Shown piece by piece: positions 18,256-26,486 of a stretch of 64,000 nucleotides of DNA. Numbering within the stretch: position 1 is the stretch's first letter; each line of letters begins with the position of its first letter. The DNA is from Flavobacteriales bacterium (GTDB lineage Bacteria; Bacteroidota; Bacteroidia; Flavobacteriales_F; PHOS-HE28), in contig JADKFY010000010.1 in the NCBI GenBank assembly GCA_016717305.1, positions 62,001 through 126,000 on the forward strand, read 5' to 3'. A model generated the notes under the pieces. It was not told where the DNA came from. It made no database searches and saw nothing but the letters and a program-made list of their open reading frames with translations. A program made the position numbers and the translations under genes.

Positions 18256-19236
18256 ATGCAACCGACAAGGCGTCTCTGCGTACTCGCTTTGGTCATGTTC
18301 CCTGAACAACGGTGTTCCCACTTTGTGCTTTCAGCGTTCCTGTTGATCAGCAGCTTTTTGGCTCAAGCCCAGCCGGACACGCTGTTGAAGCACATAACGT
18401 TAAGTGAGTTCGTCGTCTCCGCCCAAGCCTCCGGTTTCAGTGTTGAGCGTTTCGTAGAGCAGGTGATGACGGACACTACCTTCTACCAGAGCTTCCTCAA
18501 TACCAAATACTATCCGCACAACTTGCGCAGTGATCTGGTGGTACAGAACAAACATGAAAAGGAGGTGGCCACTATGCACCGGGGAGGTAAGTTCATTCGG
18601 GATGGTGCCATGGGGGAGCTACGGATCGATAGTGTCCGGGAACAAGGGAAACTGCGCAAGCGGAATGGTGAATTCCGCTTCCTCACGGTGGAGATGTACG
18701 ACGATGTGTTCTTTCCGAAAGGACGTTTCGTAGCGAACAATACCATCCGTTCAAGGGAGCAGGAGATCGATCGCAGCTCGCGATTCGACAAGTACAAAAG
18801 CGAACTCAAGAAGTTCATGTTCAACCCCGGACAGGAGATCGCGAGCGTTCCTTTGATCGGCGACAAGCTGGCGCTCTTCGAGCCCGACATGGCCGAGTTC
18901 TATGACCATCGCATCTGGAGCGACCAACGCAACGGCCATGATTGCTGGGTCTTCAGCTCCGACGTGCGGCCCGGAACCGATGAGGACGACACCGTGATCA
19001 AGCGCATGGAAACCTGGTTCGACAAGGACAGCCGCCAAGTGATCGCCCGCGAATACCGGATCGCCTACGCCTCGCTCTTCCTCGATTTCGATATCCGCAT
19101 GCGCGTGGACAATGCCGTGGTGGCCGGTGCCTTGGTGCCCACTTTCGTGGATTACGATGGCGATTGGGACATCCCGTTCAGCAAGCGCGAAGTGATCCGC
19201 TTTCAGTTGCGGATGGGGGAGTGGTTGGTGGAATGA
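18256..19236 (+). CDS. hypothetical secreted protein, partner of preceding gene
   Basis: 326 residues with an N-terminal signal (FVLSAFLLISSFLAQAQ). I do not recognise the family. The mature part starts with LKHITLSEFVVSAQASGFSV, which resembles the opening of proteins with a CarboxypepD_reg-like neighbour. It contains paired aromatic and charged beta-strand segments (TWFDKDSRQVIAREYRIAYASLF). The region after about residue 200 looks like a lipid-carrier type curved beta-sheet, but this is only an impression. The 3-base spacing to the preceding secreted gene suggests the products act together in the envelope. Confidence 0.7.
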   Translation: MQPTRRLCVLALVMFPEQRCSHFVLSAFLLISSFLAQAQPDTLLKHITLSEFVVSAQASGFSVERFVEQVMTDTTFYQSFLNTKYYPHNLRSDLVVQNKHEKEVATMHRGGKFIRDGAMGELRIDSVREQGKLRKRNGEFRFLTVEMYDDVFFPKGRFVANNTIRSREQEIDRSSRFDKYKSELKKFMFNPGQEIASVPLIGDKLALFEPDMAEFYDHRIWSDQRNGHDCWVFSSDVRPGTDEDDTVIKRMETWFDKDSRQVIAREYRIAYASLFLDFDIRMRVDNAVVAGALVPTFVDYDGDWDIPFSKREVIRFQLRMGEWLVE

Positions 19237-19258
19237 GCGAGTGGGTAAACCCAGCTAC

Positions 19259-19846
19259 TCAAGGGTTCTCCGCCAGCCAAGCCTTTACCTTCAACAAGTG
19301 CACCTGTTTCACAGGCTCGCGTTCGGCACGACTGATCGGTGTGTAATAGACCTGCGACTCCATGAAGCGCACTTGTAGCTCGTTCCAATCCCGCTCATCC
19401 TTCACGATGCCGTAATGCTTGAACTCGTGGTACAATGTGGACCCTATCCGGAAGAAATCCGAGCGCCCGAGGTAGTCCAGGTCCGCGTCACATAGGATCA
19501 TGCCCAAGGTGTCCTTCGGGTCCGTGGGCAGTTTCGTAGCCATCACGAGATCACAGACCCGTTGGATCTGCGTCTCCGAATACCCGAATTGTGGCAACGC
19601 CTCTCGCGCAATGATGCAGCCCGCCATTTCATGTTCGTGGTCCTGGATCAAGAAGCCGGAATCGTGGTACAACGCGGCGGTGCGCAATAGGTCCATCTCC
19701 TCTTCGTCCAAGTCATACTGCATGGCCAAAGCAATTGCCGATCGGTACACATCCAACGTATGGCTGAAGTTGTGGTAGGTACGCGTTCGCGGAAGTCCAT
19801 GTCGGAGCTTCCCGAGGATGTGCATTTCGGCGGCTGGCTGGTGCAT
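19259..19846 (-). CDS. HD-domain phosphohydrolase
   Basis: A metal-dependent HD-superfamily protein of 195 residues. Metal ligands are in YHNFSHTLDV (His), ALYHDSGF (the His-Asp pair) and LCDADLDYLG (Asp). The family hydrolyses phosphomonoesters or phosphodiesters of nucleotides; the substrate here is unknown. A promoter with consensus spacing ends 6 bases before the ATG, so the mRNA is probably leaderless. An alternative ATG lies 7 codons in. The gene is convergent with the secreted pair to its left. Confidence 0.85.
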   Translation of the reverse strand: MHQPAAEMHILGKLRHGLPRTRTYHNFSHTLDVYRSAIALAMQYDLDEEEMDLLRTAALYHDSGFLIQDHEHEMAGCIIAREALPQFGYSETQIQRVCDLVMATKLPTDPKDTLGMILCDADLDYLGRSDFFRIGSTLYHEFKHYGIVKDERDWNELQVRFMESQVYYTPISRAEREPVKQVHLLKVKAWLAENP

Positions 19847-19852
19847 GTCTGA

Positions 19853-19883
19853 CGAAAGTATGCAAGGCCGTTGGATCGGTCAA
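19853..19883 (-). promoter_or_regulatory. promoter of the HD gene, probably leaderless
   Basis: TACTTTCG (19853-19860, minus strand), a 20-base spacer and TTG (19881-19883). The ATG at 19846 lies where transcription should begin. Confidence 0.6.
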
Positions 19884-20017
19884 TTTGGAGTTGGAGCCGA
19901 TCTATGATCCACAAGAGAGGCCTCCCCGATGTTGGGCCGATCGGCACTGGAGTCGTAGCTGAAGCGGTACCTTCCTTTGGGCAGCTACATGAACATTGGA
20001 CTTATTCCTGTGTTCGT

Positions 20018-20968
20018 CTAATGCTTCCCCTCCAGCGCTAACCACCTCTCCGCATCCAATGCCGCCATGCAACCGGAACCCGCGGAGGTAACCGCCTGGC
20101 GGTACACATGATCAGCGCAATCGCCAGCCACGAACACACCGGGCACTTTGGTAACGGTGCGGTCCGGGGTGTGCTTCAGGTAGCCTTGGGCATCCATGTC
20201 CAACCAATCCTTGAAAACGGCGGTGGCAGGCGTGTGGCCAATTGCCAGAAAGAGGCCGGTCACATCCAACTTACTGGCGGTCTTGGTCTTGTTGTTCACA
20301 ATGGCGATGCCTTCAACAATGTCCTTGCCGAGCACATCGGTAACCTCGGTATTGAAGAGCACTTCAATGTTCGGGGTGTTCTCCACGCGGTGCACCATGG
20401 CCTTGCTGGCGCGGAACTCGTCTTTACGAACTAGCATGTAGACCTTGGGGCAAAGCTTGGCGAGGTAGGTTGCCTCTTCGCAGGCGCTATCTCCGGCACC
20501 CACCAAAGCCACGGTTTGGCCTTTGTAAAAGAAGCCATCGCAGACCGCGCATGCTGTAACTCCACCACCAATATCGCGCAAGCGTGTTTCGTTCGGCAGG
20601 CCCAGCCATTTTGCATTGGCCCCGGTGCAGATCAGCACGGTGTCGGCATGGATCTCGGTCTTTTCATCCACCCACACTTTATGCACGGGTCCGGAAAAGT
20701 CCACTTTCGTAACCCAGCCGTTGCGCACATCAGTGCCGAAGCGCATGGCTTGTGCCATCAGGTCTTCCATCATGTCCGGTCCTGTGCGCCCGTTGGGGTA
20801 ACCGGGATAGTTGTCCACTTCGGTGGTCTGCGTCAACTGGCCACCAGGCAACGGGCCGGTGATCATCACGGGTTTCAAGTCGGCGCGTGCTGCGTAGATG
20901 GCAGCAGAGTAACCGGCAGGTCCCGATCCGATGATCAGGCATTTGAGACGTTCTGGACTGGTGGACAT
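20018..20968 (-). CDS. trxB: thioredoxin-disulfide reductase
   Basis: An NADPH-dependent flavoenzyme that keeps thioredoxin reduced in the cytoplasm. It has 316 residues. The FAD-binding GSGPAGYSAAIYAARA is at the N-terminus. The redox-active CAVCDGFF (CxxC) is near residue 140, the NADPH-binding GAGDSACEEA follows, and the C-terminal FAD motif is GVFVAGDCAD. The length is canonical. A TAATTTTG element about 20 bases upstream (20989-20996) is the likely -7 box. Confidence 0.97.
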   Translation of the reverse strand: MSTSPERLKCLIIGSGPAGYSAAIYAARADLKPVMITGPLPGGQLTQTTEVDNYPGYPNGRTGPDMMEDLMAQAMRFGTDVRNGWVTKVDFSGPVHKVWVDEKTEIHADTVLICTGANAKWLGLPNETRLRDIGGGVTACAVCDGFFYKGQTVALVGAGDSACEEATYLAKLCPKVYMLVRKDEFRASKAMVHRVENTPNIEVLFNTEVTDVLGKDIVEGIAIVNNKTKTASKLDVTGLFLAIGHTPATAVFKDWLDMDAQGYLKHTPDRTVTKVPGVFVAGDCADHVYRQAVTSAGSGCMAALDAERWLALEGKH

Positions 20969-21043
20969 GTTTTCTTATTTCGGGGTGCAAAATTAACCGG
21001 TGGTAGCGAAGTGGACTTCCGCCTGACATAAGTGGAACCGTGT

Positions 21044-21090
21044 CCCGCATGGGACTGCGGGAGGACGTGTCCCGCATGAGTCTGCGGGAG
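21044..21090. repeat. two palindromes of the TCCCGCA/TGCGGGA family
   Basis: Two copies of a 7-bp inverted repeat: TCCCGCA 21044-21050 with TGCGGGA 21057-21063, and 21071-21077 with 21084-21090, each with a 6-base loop containing ATG/GAGTC-like sequence. The same arms recur at 25396-25709 and 48838-48884. They lie in the roughly 350-base region upstream of trxB. Confidence 0.7.
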
Positions 21091-21223
21091 AACGGCAATT
21101 TGATCCTCGCTGTTCATAGAAATACACGATCGAAGAAATGTGGCGAAAGCTCCATCGTACTAGTATGCCGTCATTCGGGTGATCAAGTGGCAACCGGCCC
21201 GTCCGCATTATAAATGAGAGATC

Positions 21224-21296
21224 GTGAACGACCGTGAATGAACGGAAACAAGCTCGATCCATTCACGCCTATTCACGTTCATTAACGGTTCAATTT
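21224..21296. repeat. imperfect inverted repeat made of GTGAA words
   Basis: The left part carries GTGAACGACCGTGAATGAAC and the right part CCATTCACGCCTATTCACG; the arms pair imperfectly. It lies between the promoter side of trxB and the end of the DUF4249 gene. Confidence 0.45.
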
Positions 21297-21317
21297 CTTC
21301 GCTATCTCGAACGCCGA

Positions 21318-22286
21318 TCACGGCACGCAAACGACGGTATCCAAGCTGGTGCCGTAGCCTACCCAAACACCAAGGCCACCCGTAATATTGCTTTCCACAT
21401 TCGCTGGATTGCTGAAGAGATCGCCTTGTGAGGAGACGTTACCCGCGTACGATTCGTAGAATTTGTATTCTTTACGACCAAGGCTCGCAAATTTCACCAC
21501 CACGGTATCTCCGCGTTTGTAATAACCCGCTTCTTCGTTGTTGTCGTCAACTGCCGAACTGAATGGCATTGAGCCTCTGCTGTTGGGGAATTCGAAGGTG
21601 AGGCCACTGAAGAATCGGTCCTCGAACACGGAGAACAGGGGCGCAACGAAAGAGACATCCTTCGGCCCACCACCGATCTTTTGGTTGATCCGTTTGGTGA
21701 ACCAGCGATAACCGTTGCCAAGGGTATCCGGATCGGAAAGGGAGGACCAGATGAAACCGAGGGAATCATCATTGGGATTCTGTTGGGCGAGCCGGAACCA
21801 AAGCGAATCCAGTGGTACAATTTGTGGGATCGTGGTGACAGCGGAAGCACTCTTTCCATCGGCCTCCACGTTCAAGGTGTAGGTGCGGCCGGGTTCGCCA
21901 ACAAATGGATCCATGGTGGGGTCCACGGTCCACGCACAAATGTTGATGCTGGCGAGCAGGGCGATATCCACTCCGGTAAGTTGTGCTGCGATGACGAGCA
22001 GCTCCGGCGAAAGCGAACCGCTGCACAATTTGGTAAGGGTCCGTGTGGTGTCTCCGTCGTTCACGGTAACGTTGCCTTCAGTGATGTACACGTTAGCCAG
22101 CGATGCAAGATCCGTAGGTGAGAAATAGCTCTGTGTGCGGGTAAGGAAAACGATGGGCGGTTGCCCGCTTTCGATGTTCCCTTCGATCACCAACTTCTGT
22201 TCCGTTTCCGGAAGATCTACGACGATGTCCTTGGTACAAGCCACCATGAGCAGGACCATGAGGAGGAGTGATGTGATGCGTGCCAT
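21318..22286 (-). CDS. DUF4249 lipoprotein
   Basis: A lipoprotein of 322 residues. The signal MARITSLLLMVLLMVAC ends in the lipobox cysteine, residue 17. The mature part follows the DUF4249 pattern (KLVIEGNIESGQPPIVFLT, YTLNVEADGKSASAVTTIP). Members of this family almost always sit beside a TonB receptor and are thought to be surface or periplasmic partners in uptake. Its ATG shares one base with the stop codon of the upstream TonB receptor gene (TAATG), so the two are translationally coupled. Confidence 0.88.
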   Translation of the reverse strand: MARITSLLLMVLLMVACTKDIVVDLPETEQKLVIEGNIESGQPPIVFLTRTQSYFSPTDLASLANVYITEGNVTVNDGDTTRTLTKLCSGSLSPELLVIAAQLTGVDIALLASINICAWTVDPTMDPFVGEPGRTYTLNVEADGKSASAVTTIPQIVPLDSLWFRLAQQNPNDDSLGFIWSSLSDPDTLGNGYRWFTKRINQKIGGGPKDVSFVAPLFSVFEDRFFSGLTFEFPNSRGSMPFSSAVDDNNEEAGYYKRGDTVVVKFASLGRKEYKFYESYAGNVSSQGDLFSNPANVESNITGGLGVWVGYGTSLDTVVCVP

Positions 22287-24697
22287 TAGAACTTGAAATT
22301 CCAAGTGATGGATGGGAGGATGGAGAACAGCGACACCTGCTTGGCGACGACTTGGAAATCACCGTCGGCAGGGCTTCCGTTGCTATCGAAATAGATGAAG
22401 TAGGGGTTCCTTCGATTGTAGGTGTTGTACACCCCGAAAGTCCAACTGCTGTGCCAGCGCTTGTTGATAACGGTGGTTTCGCCGGTGGCTTTGTCCCGCT
22501 TCGTTTTCGTCTTCTTGTTGCTGATCGTGGCCGAGAGGTCCAAACGATGATAAGGCACCATGCGATACCCGTTGCGATCGGTGTATTCGCTTACAAGTCT
22601 TCCTTCGAAGAAGTACCTGTTCAACGGCACGGTAACGGCTTGTCCAGTGGCATACACGAAGGTTGCGCCGAAGGTCCACCGCGTACCCGGTTCATAGGCT
22701 AACACTATGCTAAGGTCATGCCTTCGGTCCCAGCGGCTTGGGAACTCGCGGCCTTCATTCAGGTCGGGGAACTTGCGCATGGTCTTGCTCCAGGTATAAC
22801 CCAGCCAACCGTTCAGCTTTCCTGTTCGTTTCTTGATGAAGAGTTCTGCACCATAGCTGTACCCTGTACCGAAGACGAGTTGCGTGTCGTAATTCGCATT
22901 CGCATTGTTCTGTGGAAGTGCACCTGCGGCGTATTCGATCAGGTTCTTGAAATCCTTGTAGTAGCCTTCAACAGAAGCTTCGAACTGATGGTCCTTCAGG
23001 TCTCGGAAGTAGCCTACGGAATATTGGGTCCCGATCTGCGGCTTCACCTTGGTGCTGCTGGGTATCCAGACATCGGTAGGTAGGGCTTGGGAACTGAATG
23101 TGGCCAAGTGGACGTACTGCTGCCCTCTGGTCCAGGAGGCTTTGAAGCTGCTCTTGTTGTTCACCCTATAACGAAGAGAGAACCGCGGTTCCAATGCCGA
23201 GTAGGTGGAAATTTTCTTCCCTGGAGCGATGATATCCTGACCGGTCCGTTCTCCATTTTCGTCCAAGTTATTGTTCACGTAAGGCCCCACGTGCGAAAAG
23301 GTGGTGAACCGGAGACCTGCATTGATCCTCAATTGATCGGTTAGATCGAAATCATCCATCACGTAGATCGCTCCTTCGTGGGCGTGCAACTTTGGCGGCG
23401 TGTCGATGTTGAAATTGGTATCGCCACTTGAAACGTCCACAGTGCTTGTAGTGTAAATGTGGTAGATGTATTGGCCGCCATACTTCAGGCTGTGGCGTGC
23501 GGTGGGGTAGTGGCTCAGGTCCACCTTCATACCATAATCCTTAATACCGCTGAACAAACGGAAGTTGAACTGTTCCTGCTCGGCCGCGAATTCGAAGGAA
23601 TAATCACTGAACGTGGCCGTGGTGTTCATGAACAACTTGGGTCCGAACACATGGTTCCATCGTGCCGCCAGTGTGGCGTTGCCCCATGGTATTTTGAATG
23701 CCGGGTCTCCGGGGTCTGCACCGGCGAAAGTGAATACATCACGACCGAAATAACCGCTCAGGAAAATACGGTCCTTGTCGCTGATGGTGTAGTTCGCCTT
23801 TGCATTGAGGTCGTAGAAATAGTAACCGCTGCCGGAGAACTGCCCATCTTTTGGAACGAACGGTTTGGTAAGCACATCGATGTAGGTGCGCCTGCCACTT
23901 ACGATGAAGGATGCCTTGTCCTTCAGGATCGGACCTTCGATCGTTAGGCGTGATGCGATCAGTCCGATACCGCCTTGCGCGTGGATCTTCTTTTCATTTC
24001 CCTCCTTCATGGTGATGTCCAGAACAGAGGAAATGCGACCACCATAGTTCGCAGGCATGCCGCCTTTGATCAATTCGATGTTCTTGATCGCATCCGCATT
24101 GAACACACTGAAGAAACCGAATAGGTGGCTTGCGTTGTACACGGTTGCATTGTCCAGCAGGATCAAGTTCTGGTCGGGCCCTCCGCCGCGCACATAGAAA
24201 CCGCTGTTCCCTTCGCCATTACTGGCCACACCGGGTAGGAATTGGATCGTTTTGAGAATATCCACTTCGCCAAAAAGGGCAGGCAGGGTGCTCAGCTTCT
24301 GCACATCCAGCTCGATCGTTCCCATCCGCGTGTCTTCGGTGTTGTCCGCACCTCGCTCGCCTACCACTTCAAATTCCTTAGCTTGGATCGCCTTTGGGCG
24401 AGCTTCGATATTGACTTTCTGGTCTGCGGTTAGCGTAACAGTCCGCTCATCATCTTCATACCCCACATATTGCATCACAAGCGTGTGCGTGCCCAGTGGA
24501 AGGTTCAGTACGTAATACCCGAAATTGTTGGTAGCAGTGCCTTTCATGGTTTCGCGCACATATACGTTGGCACCGACCAAGGTCTCGCCCGTGGTGGCAT
24601 CCTTCACATAGCCGCTAACCGTAAAGCCCTTCTGGGCCGCTGCGGAGGTGAATATGAAAAGCGAAGAACAATAGAAAAGGAAAAGTGCGATCCGCAT
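22286..24697 (-). CDS. TonB-dependent receptor with N-terminal carboxypeptidase-like domain
   Basis: An outer-membrane receptor of 803 residues from the ATG at 24697. A signal peptide (ALFLFYCSSLFIFTSAAAQ) is followed by a CarboxypepD_reg-like domain (FTVSGYVKDATTGETLVGAN), the plug domain (GEVDILKTIQFLPGVASNG, FYVRGGGPDQNLILLD, RISSVLDITMKEGN) and a 22-strand-type barrel ending in WNFKF, a terminal aromatic. The in-frame start at 24751 precedes the signal peptide and is unlikely. With the coupled DUF4249 lipoprotein it forms an uptake pair; nothing in the sequence identifies the ligand. A TACTTTTG box lies 20 bases upstream. Confidence 0.93.
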   Translation of the reverse strand: MRIALFLFYCSSLFIFTSAAAQKGFTVSGYVKDATTGETLVGANVYVRETMKGTATNNFGYYVLNLPLGTHTLVMQYVGYEDDERTVTLTADQKVNIEARPKAIQAKEFEVVGERGADNTEDTRMGTIELDVQKLSTLPALFGEVDILKTIQFLPGVASNGEGNSGFYVRGGGPDQNLILLDNATVYNASHLFGFFSVFNADAIKNIELIKGGMPANYGGRISSVLDITMKEGNEKKIHAQGGIGLIASRLTIEGPILKDKASFIVSGRRTYIDVLTKPFVPKDGQFSGSGYYFYDLNAKANYTISDKDRIFLSGYFGRDVFTFAGADPGDPAFKIPWGNATLAARWNHVFGPKLFMNTTATFSDYSFEFAAEQEQFNFRLFSGIKDYGMKVDLSHYPTARHSLKYGGQYIYHIYTTSTVDVSSGDTNFNIDTPPKLHAHEGAIYVMDDFDLTDQLRINAGLRFTTFSHVGPYVNNNLDENGERTGQDIIAPGKKISTYSALEPRFSLRYRVNNKSSFKASWTRGQQYVHLATFSSQALPTDVWIPSSTKVKPQIGTQYSVGYFRDLKDHQFEASVEGYYKDFKNLIEYAAGALPQNNANANYDTQLVFGTGYSYGAELFIKKRTGKLNGWLGYTWSKTMRKFPDLNEGREFPSRWDRRHDLSIVLAYEPGTRWTFGATFVYATGQAVTVPLNRYFFEGRLVSEYTDRNGYRMVPYHRLDLSATISNKKTKTKRDKATGETTVINKRWHSSWTFGVYNTYNRRNPYFIYFDSNGSPADGDFQVVAKQVSLFSILPSITWNFKF

Positions 24698-24717
24698 AGT
24701 TGCTTTTGGAAGGTCGG

Positions 24718-24725
24718 CAAAAGTA
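24718..24725 (-). promoter_or_regulatory. -7 element of the TonB receptor/DUF4249 operon
   Basis: TACTTTTG on the minus strand; a possible TTG lies 23 bases further upstream, slightly beyond the usual spacing. Confidence 0.45.
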
Positions 24726-24887
24726 GATGGTACACCTCTGATCGATCCCAAAACCTGATGAACGGTAGAAGTAGCCCGGAGTGTGGTTTGACTTTAGGGT
24801 ACCTCGAAGTACCTCACTCCGGCGGCATCGGCCCACAGGCCGACCCTTCGGGCAGGCACTTCTCGTTCGGTCATCCGGCGTTGCTTC

Positions 24888-25112
24888 TCAGTCAGTTACC
24901 AATAGGTAACTTCCTTTCGTCGCGCCTTGTCTGTCCAGAACGATAAGCGCTTGTGCCATCCGTTCGAGGTACTTCGAGTTACCCTTTGTAAGGAACAGTG
25001 TTGAACCGCGGATGTTCTCAGGAACAACGAACTCCATCAACATGTTCTGGGCATACTGTGTTTTCGGTCCGGGAGCCAAAGGAAGTGGGATCAGTACTTG
25101 TTTGTTGAACAA
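24888..25112 (-). CDS. doubtful ORF or relic, 74 codons
   Basis: The frame has only a TTG start shortly after a TGA. The translation (FVVPENIRGSTLFLTKGNSK, YLERMAQALIVLDRQGATKG) looks protein-like, more like the end of a larger protein than a complete small one. No family is recognised. It overlaps the possible promoter side of the tRNA-Pro array. Confidence 0.25.
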   Translation of the reverse strand: MFNKQVLIPLPLAPGPKTQYAQNMLMEFVVPENIRGSTLFLTKGNSKYLERMAQALIVLDRQGATKGSYLLVTD

Positions 25113-25138
25113 GAGGGATCAATACTTTCTTAGATTTG
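25105..25138 (+). promoter_or_regulatory. likely promoter of the tRNA-Pro locus
   Basis: TAGATTTG (25131-25138) with TTG (25105-25107), spacer 23 bases. It points into the tRNA-Pro region. Confidence 0.4.
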
Positions 25139-25147
25139 CGGCCCTTC

Positions 25148-25222
25148 AGGGTGTAGCGCAGCCCGGTAGCGCATCCCGCCTGCGGGCGGGATGGTCGCTG
25201 CGAAGTGCGGGACAAGGAGTTT
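25148..25222 (+). pseudogene. truncated tRNA-Pro 5' copy with hairpin in place of the anticodon arm
   Basis: The 5' half of tRNA-Pro (GGGTGTAGCGCAGCCCGGTA) is repeated here. The anticodon arm is replaced by an 8-bp GC-rich hairpin (ATCCCGCC, 4-base loop, GGCGGGAT). The T arm and acceptor end are missing, and a stray TGCGGGAC remains. It cannot fold as a tRNA. It lies immediately before the intact tRNA. Confidence 0.65.
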
Positions 25223-25296
25223 CGGGGTGTAGCGCAGCCCGGTAGCGCACTTGCATGGGGTGCAAGGGGTCGCTGGTTCGAGTCCAGTCACCCCGA
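25223..25296 (+). tRNA. tRNA-Pro(GGG)
   Basis: A complete cloverleaf. The acceptor CGGGGTG pairs with CACCCCG, with discriminator A at 25296. The D stem is GCGC/GCGC. The anticodon arm CTTGC-ATGGGGT-GCAAG gives anticodon GGG with T33. The T arm is GCTGG-TTCGAGT-CCAGT. CCA is not encoded. A C1-G72 pair is typical of bacterial tRNA-Pro. Confidence 0.93.
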
Positions 25297-25303
25297 CTGG
25301 TTT

Positions 25304-25335
25304 GAAAGCCGTCTCAACAGAGGCGGCTTTCTTCA
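25304..25335 (+). terminator. terminator after tRNA-Pro, repeated in the array
   Basis: GAAAGCCG (25304-25311) pairs with CGGCTTTC (25324-25331), followed by TTCATT. The same hairpin recurs after the next two array copies. Confidence 0.6.
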
Positions 25336-25352
25336 TTCTATTCAACTGTGCA

Positions 25353-25726
25353 CGGTAGCGCATCCCGCCGTGGTGGCGGGAGGGTCGCTGGTTCGTCCCG
25401 CATACAATAGAGAAGGACTGCGGGACCAGTCACCCCGACTGGTTTGAAAGCCGTCTCAACAGAGGCGGCTTTCTTCATTCTATTCAACTGTGGACGGTAG
25501 CGCATCCCGCCGTGGTGGCGGGAGTGTCGCTGGTTCGTCCCGCATACAGTAGACAAGGACTGCGGGACCAGTCACCCCGACTGGTTTGAAAGCCGTCCCA
25601 ACAGAGGCGGCTTTCTTCATTCTATTCAACTGAGCACGGTAGCGCATCCCGCCGTGGTGGCGGGAGGGTCGCTGGTTCGTCCCGCATACAATAGAGAAGG
25701 ACTGCGGGACCAGTCACACCGACTGG
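25353..25726 (+). repeat. tandem array of three broken tRNA-Pro copies, 142-bp period
   Basis: Copies begin at 25353, 25495 and 25637, exactly 142 bases apart. Each starts inside the D arm of tRNA-Pro (CGGTAGCGC). The anticodon arm is replaced by TCCCGCC-GTGGT-GGCGGGA. A second hairpin with arms TCCCGCA/TGCGGGA is inserted in the T loop after GGTTCG (25396-25425, 25538-25567, 25680-25709). The T stem and acceptor (CCAGTCACCCCGACTGG) then resume. Two copies are followed by the tRNA terminator and a common spacer; the last ends at 25726. The copies differ by few bases, so the expansion is recent or homogenised. None has the 5' acceptor strand, so none can be a working tRNA. Confidence 0.85.
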
Positions 25727-25825
25727 AAAGAAAAGGAGGCCGTTCGGCCAAAGCTCCAAACCATGATCCAACGGATGTAATTGAACAGGTTAGAAATAGG
25801 TGCATCGGATACCAATAAGTGGGTA

Positions 25826-25856
25826 TTGTGGTCCGTTCCCGGTCACGATAGTTTTG
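25826..25856 (+). promoter_or_regulatory. promoter for the small secreted protein gene
   Basis: TTG (25826-25828), a 20-base spacer and TAGTTTTG (25849-25856), about 37 bases before the ATG. Confidence 0.55.
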
Positions 25857-25892
25857 CCCTCAACAAGGAAGCCACTAAACCTTGGTATTGCA

Positions 25893-26393
25893 ATGAAAAC
25901 CTTCGCACGTCCTTTAGCCCCAATAGCCACTGCGATCGTCCTGGGCTTCTTGGCAACACTGCCTTTCAAAGCTTGGTCACAAACATCCGATATGGTCCTG
26001 ATAAAGGGTCAGGTCATTGTATCCGACCAAGTGACCACAGCGGTTGACCTTACTCTGGATGTAGGTGTTTACTCTTGTGATAAGGTCCTCCTCTTTGGCC
26101 GTGGTAAGTTCGAGATCCATGCAAAGGATGGCGAACGGTACGAATTGCGTTTCGAGCAAGTGGGTAGTGTTTCGAAAACAGTAATGATCGACACCAAGGA
26201 TGTGAAGAAGAAGGTAGGAGACAAGAAGCACGTGGTGGAATTCGATGTGGTCCTGGCTCCCATGGATACCGTACAGCCCTTGCACTATGCACAACCCGTT
26301 GGAAAGATCAATTTCCATAAGAGCAACGGTCGATTGTTGGTGGAGCACAACCGCCAAATGGTTGCTACCGACCCTGCACTACAGCAGAAATGA
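25893..26393 (+). CDS. small secreted protein of unknown function
   Basis: 166 residues from the ATG at 25893. The signal peptide (LAPIATAIVLGFLATLPFKAWSQ) is followed by one compact beta-sandwich-like domain with FEIHAKDGERYELRFEQVGS, SKTVMIDTKDVKKK and a short C-terminal tail. Similar short proteins are common in Bacteroidota, but I know no assigned function. The consensus promoter supports this start over the upstream in-frame ones. Confidence 0.75.
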   Translation: MKTFARPLAPIATAIVLGFLATLPFKAWSQTSDMVLIKGQVIVSDQVTTAVDLTLDVGVYSCDKVLLFGRGKFEIHAKDGERYELRFEQVGSVSKTVMIDTKDVKKKVGDKKHVVEFDVVLAPMDTVQPLHYAQPVGKINFHKSNGRLLVEHNRQMVATDPALQQK

Positions 26394-26486
26394 TCACTTC
26401 GCTCCGGCCCCGCATTTTGTATCGCCGTTGAGTTCAGGCGGTAGTTCGGCAGGTGGTGTACTTTTGCCCACCTTAATCAACGCGCC

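Noticed and set aside
21318..24697. SusC/SusD starch-utilisation-like pair
   Set aside because: The lipoprotein partner has the DUF4249 pattern, not SusD, and the receptor lacks the SusC-specific extensions.
25353..25726. Three extra working tRNA-Pro genes
   Set aside because: All three lack the 5' acceptor strand and part of the D arm, have G instead of T33 in the anticodon loop and carry a hairpin inside the T loop. Only 25223-25296 can fold as a tRNA.
25353..25726. A CRISPR array
   Set aside because: The period is 142 bases, whole units are repeated without unique spacers, and the unit is clearly tRNA-derived.
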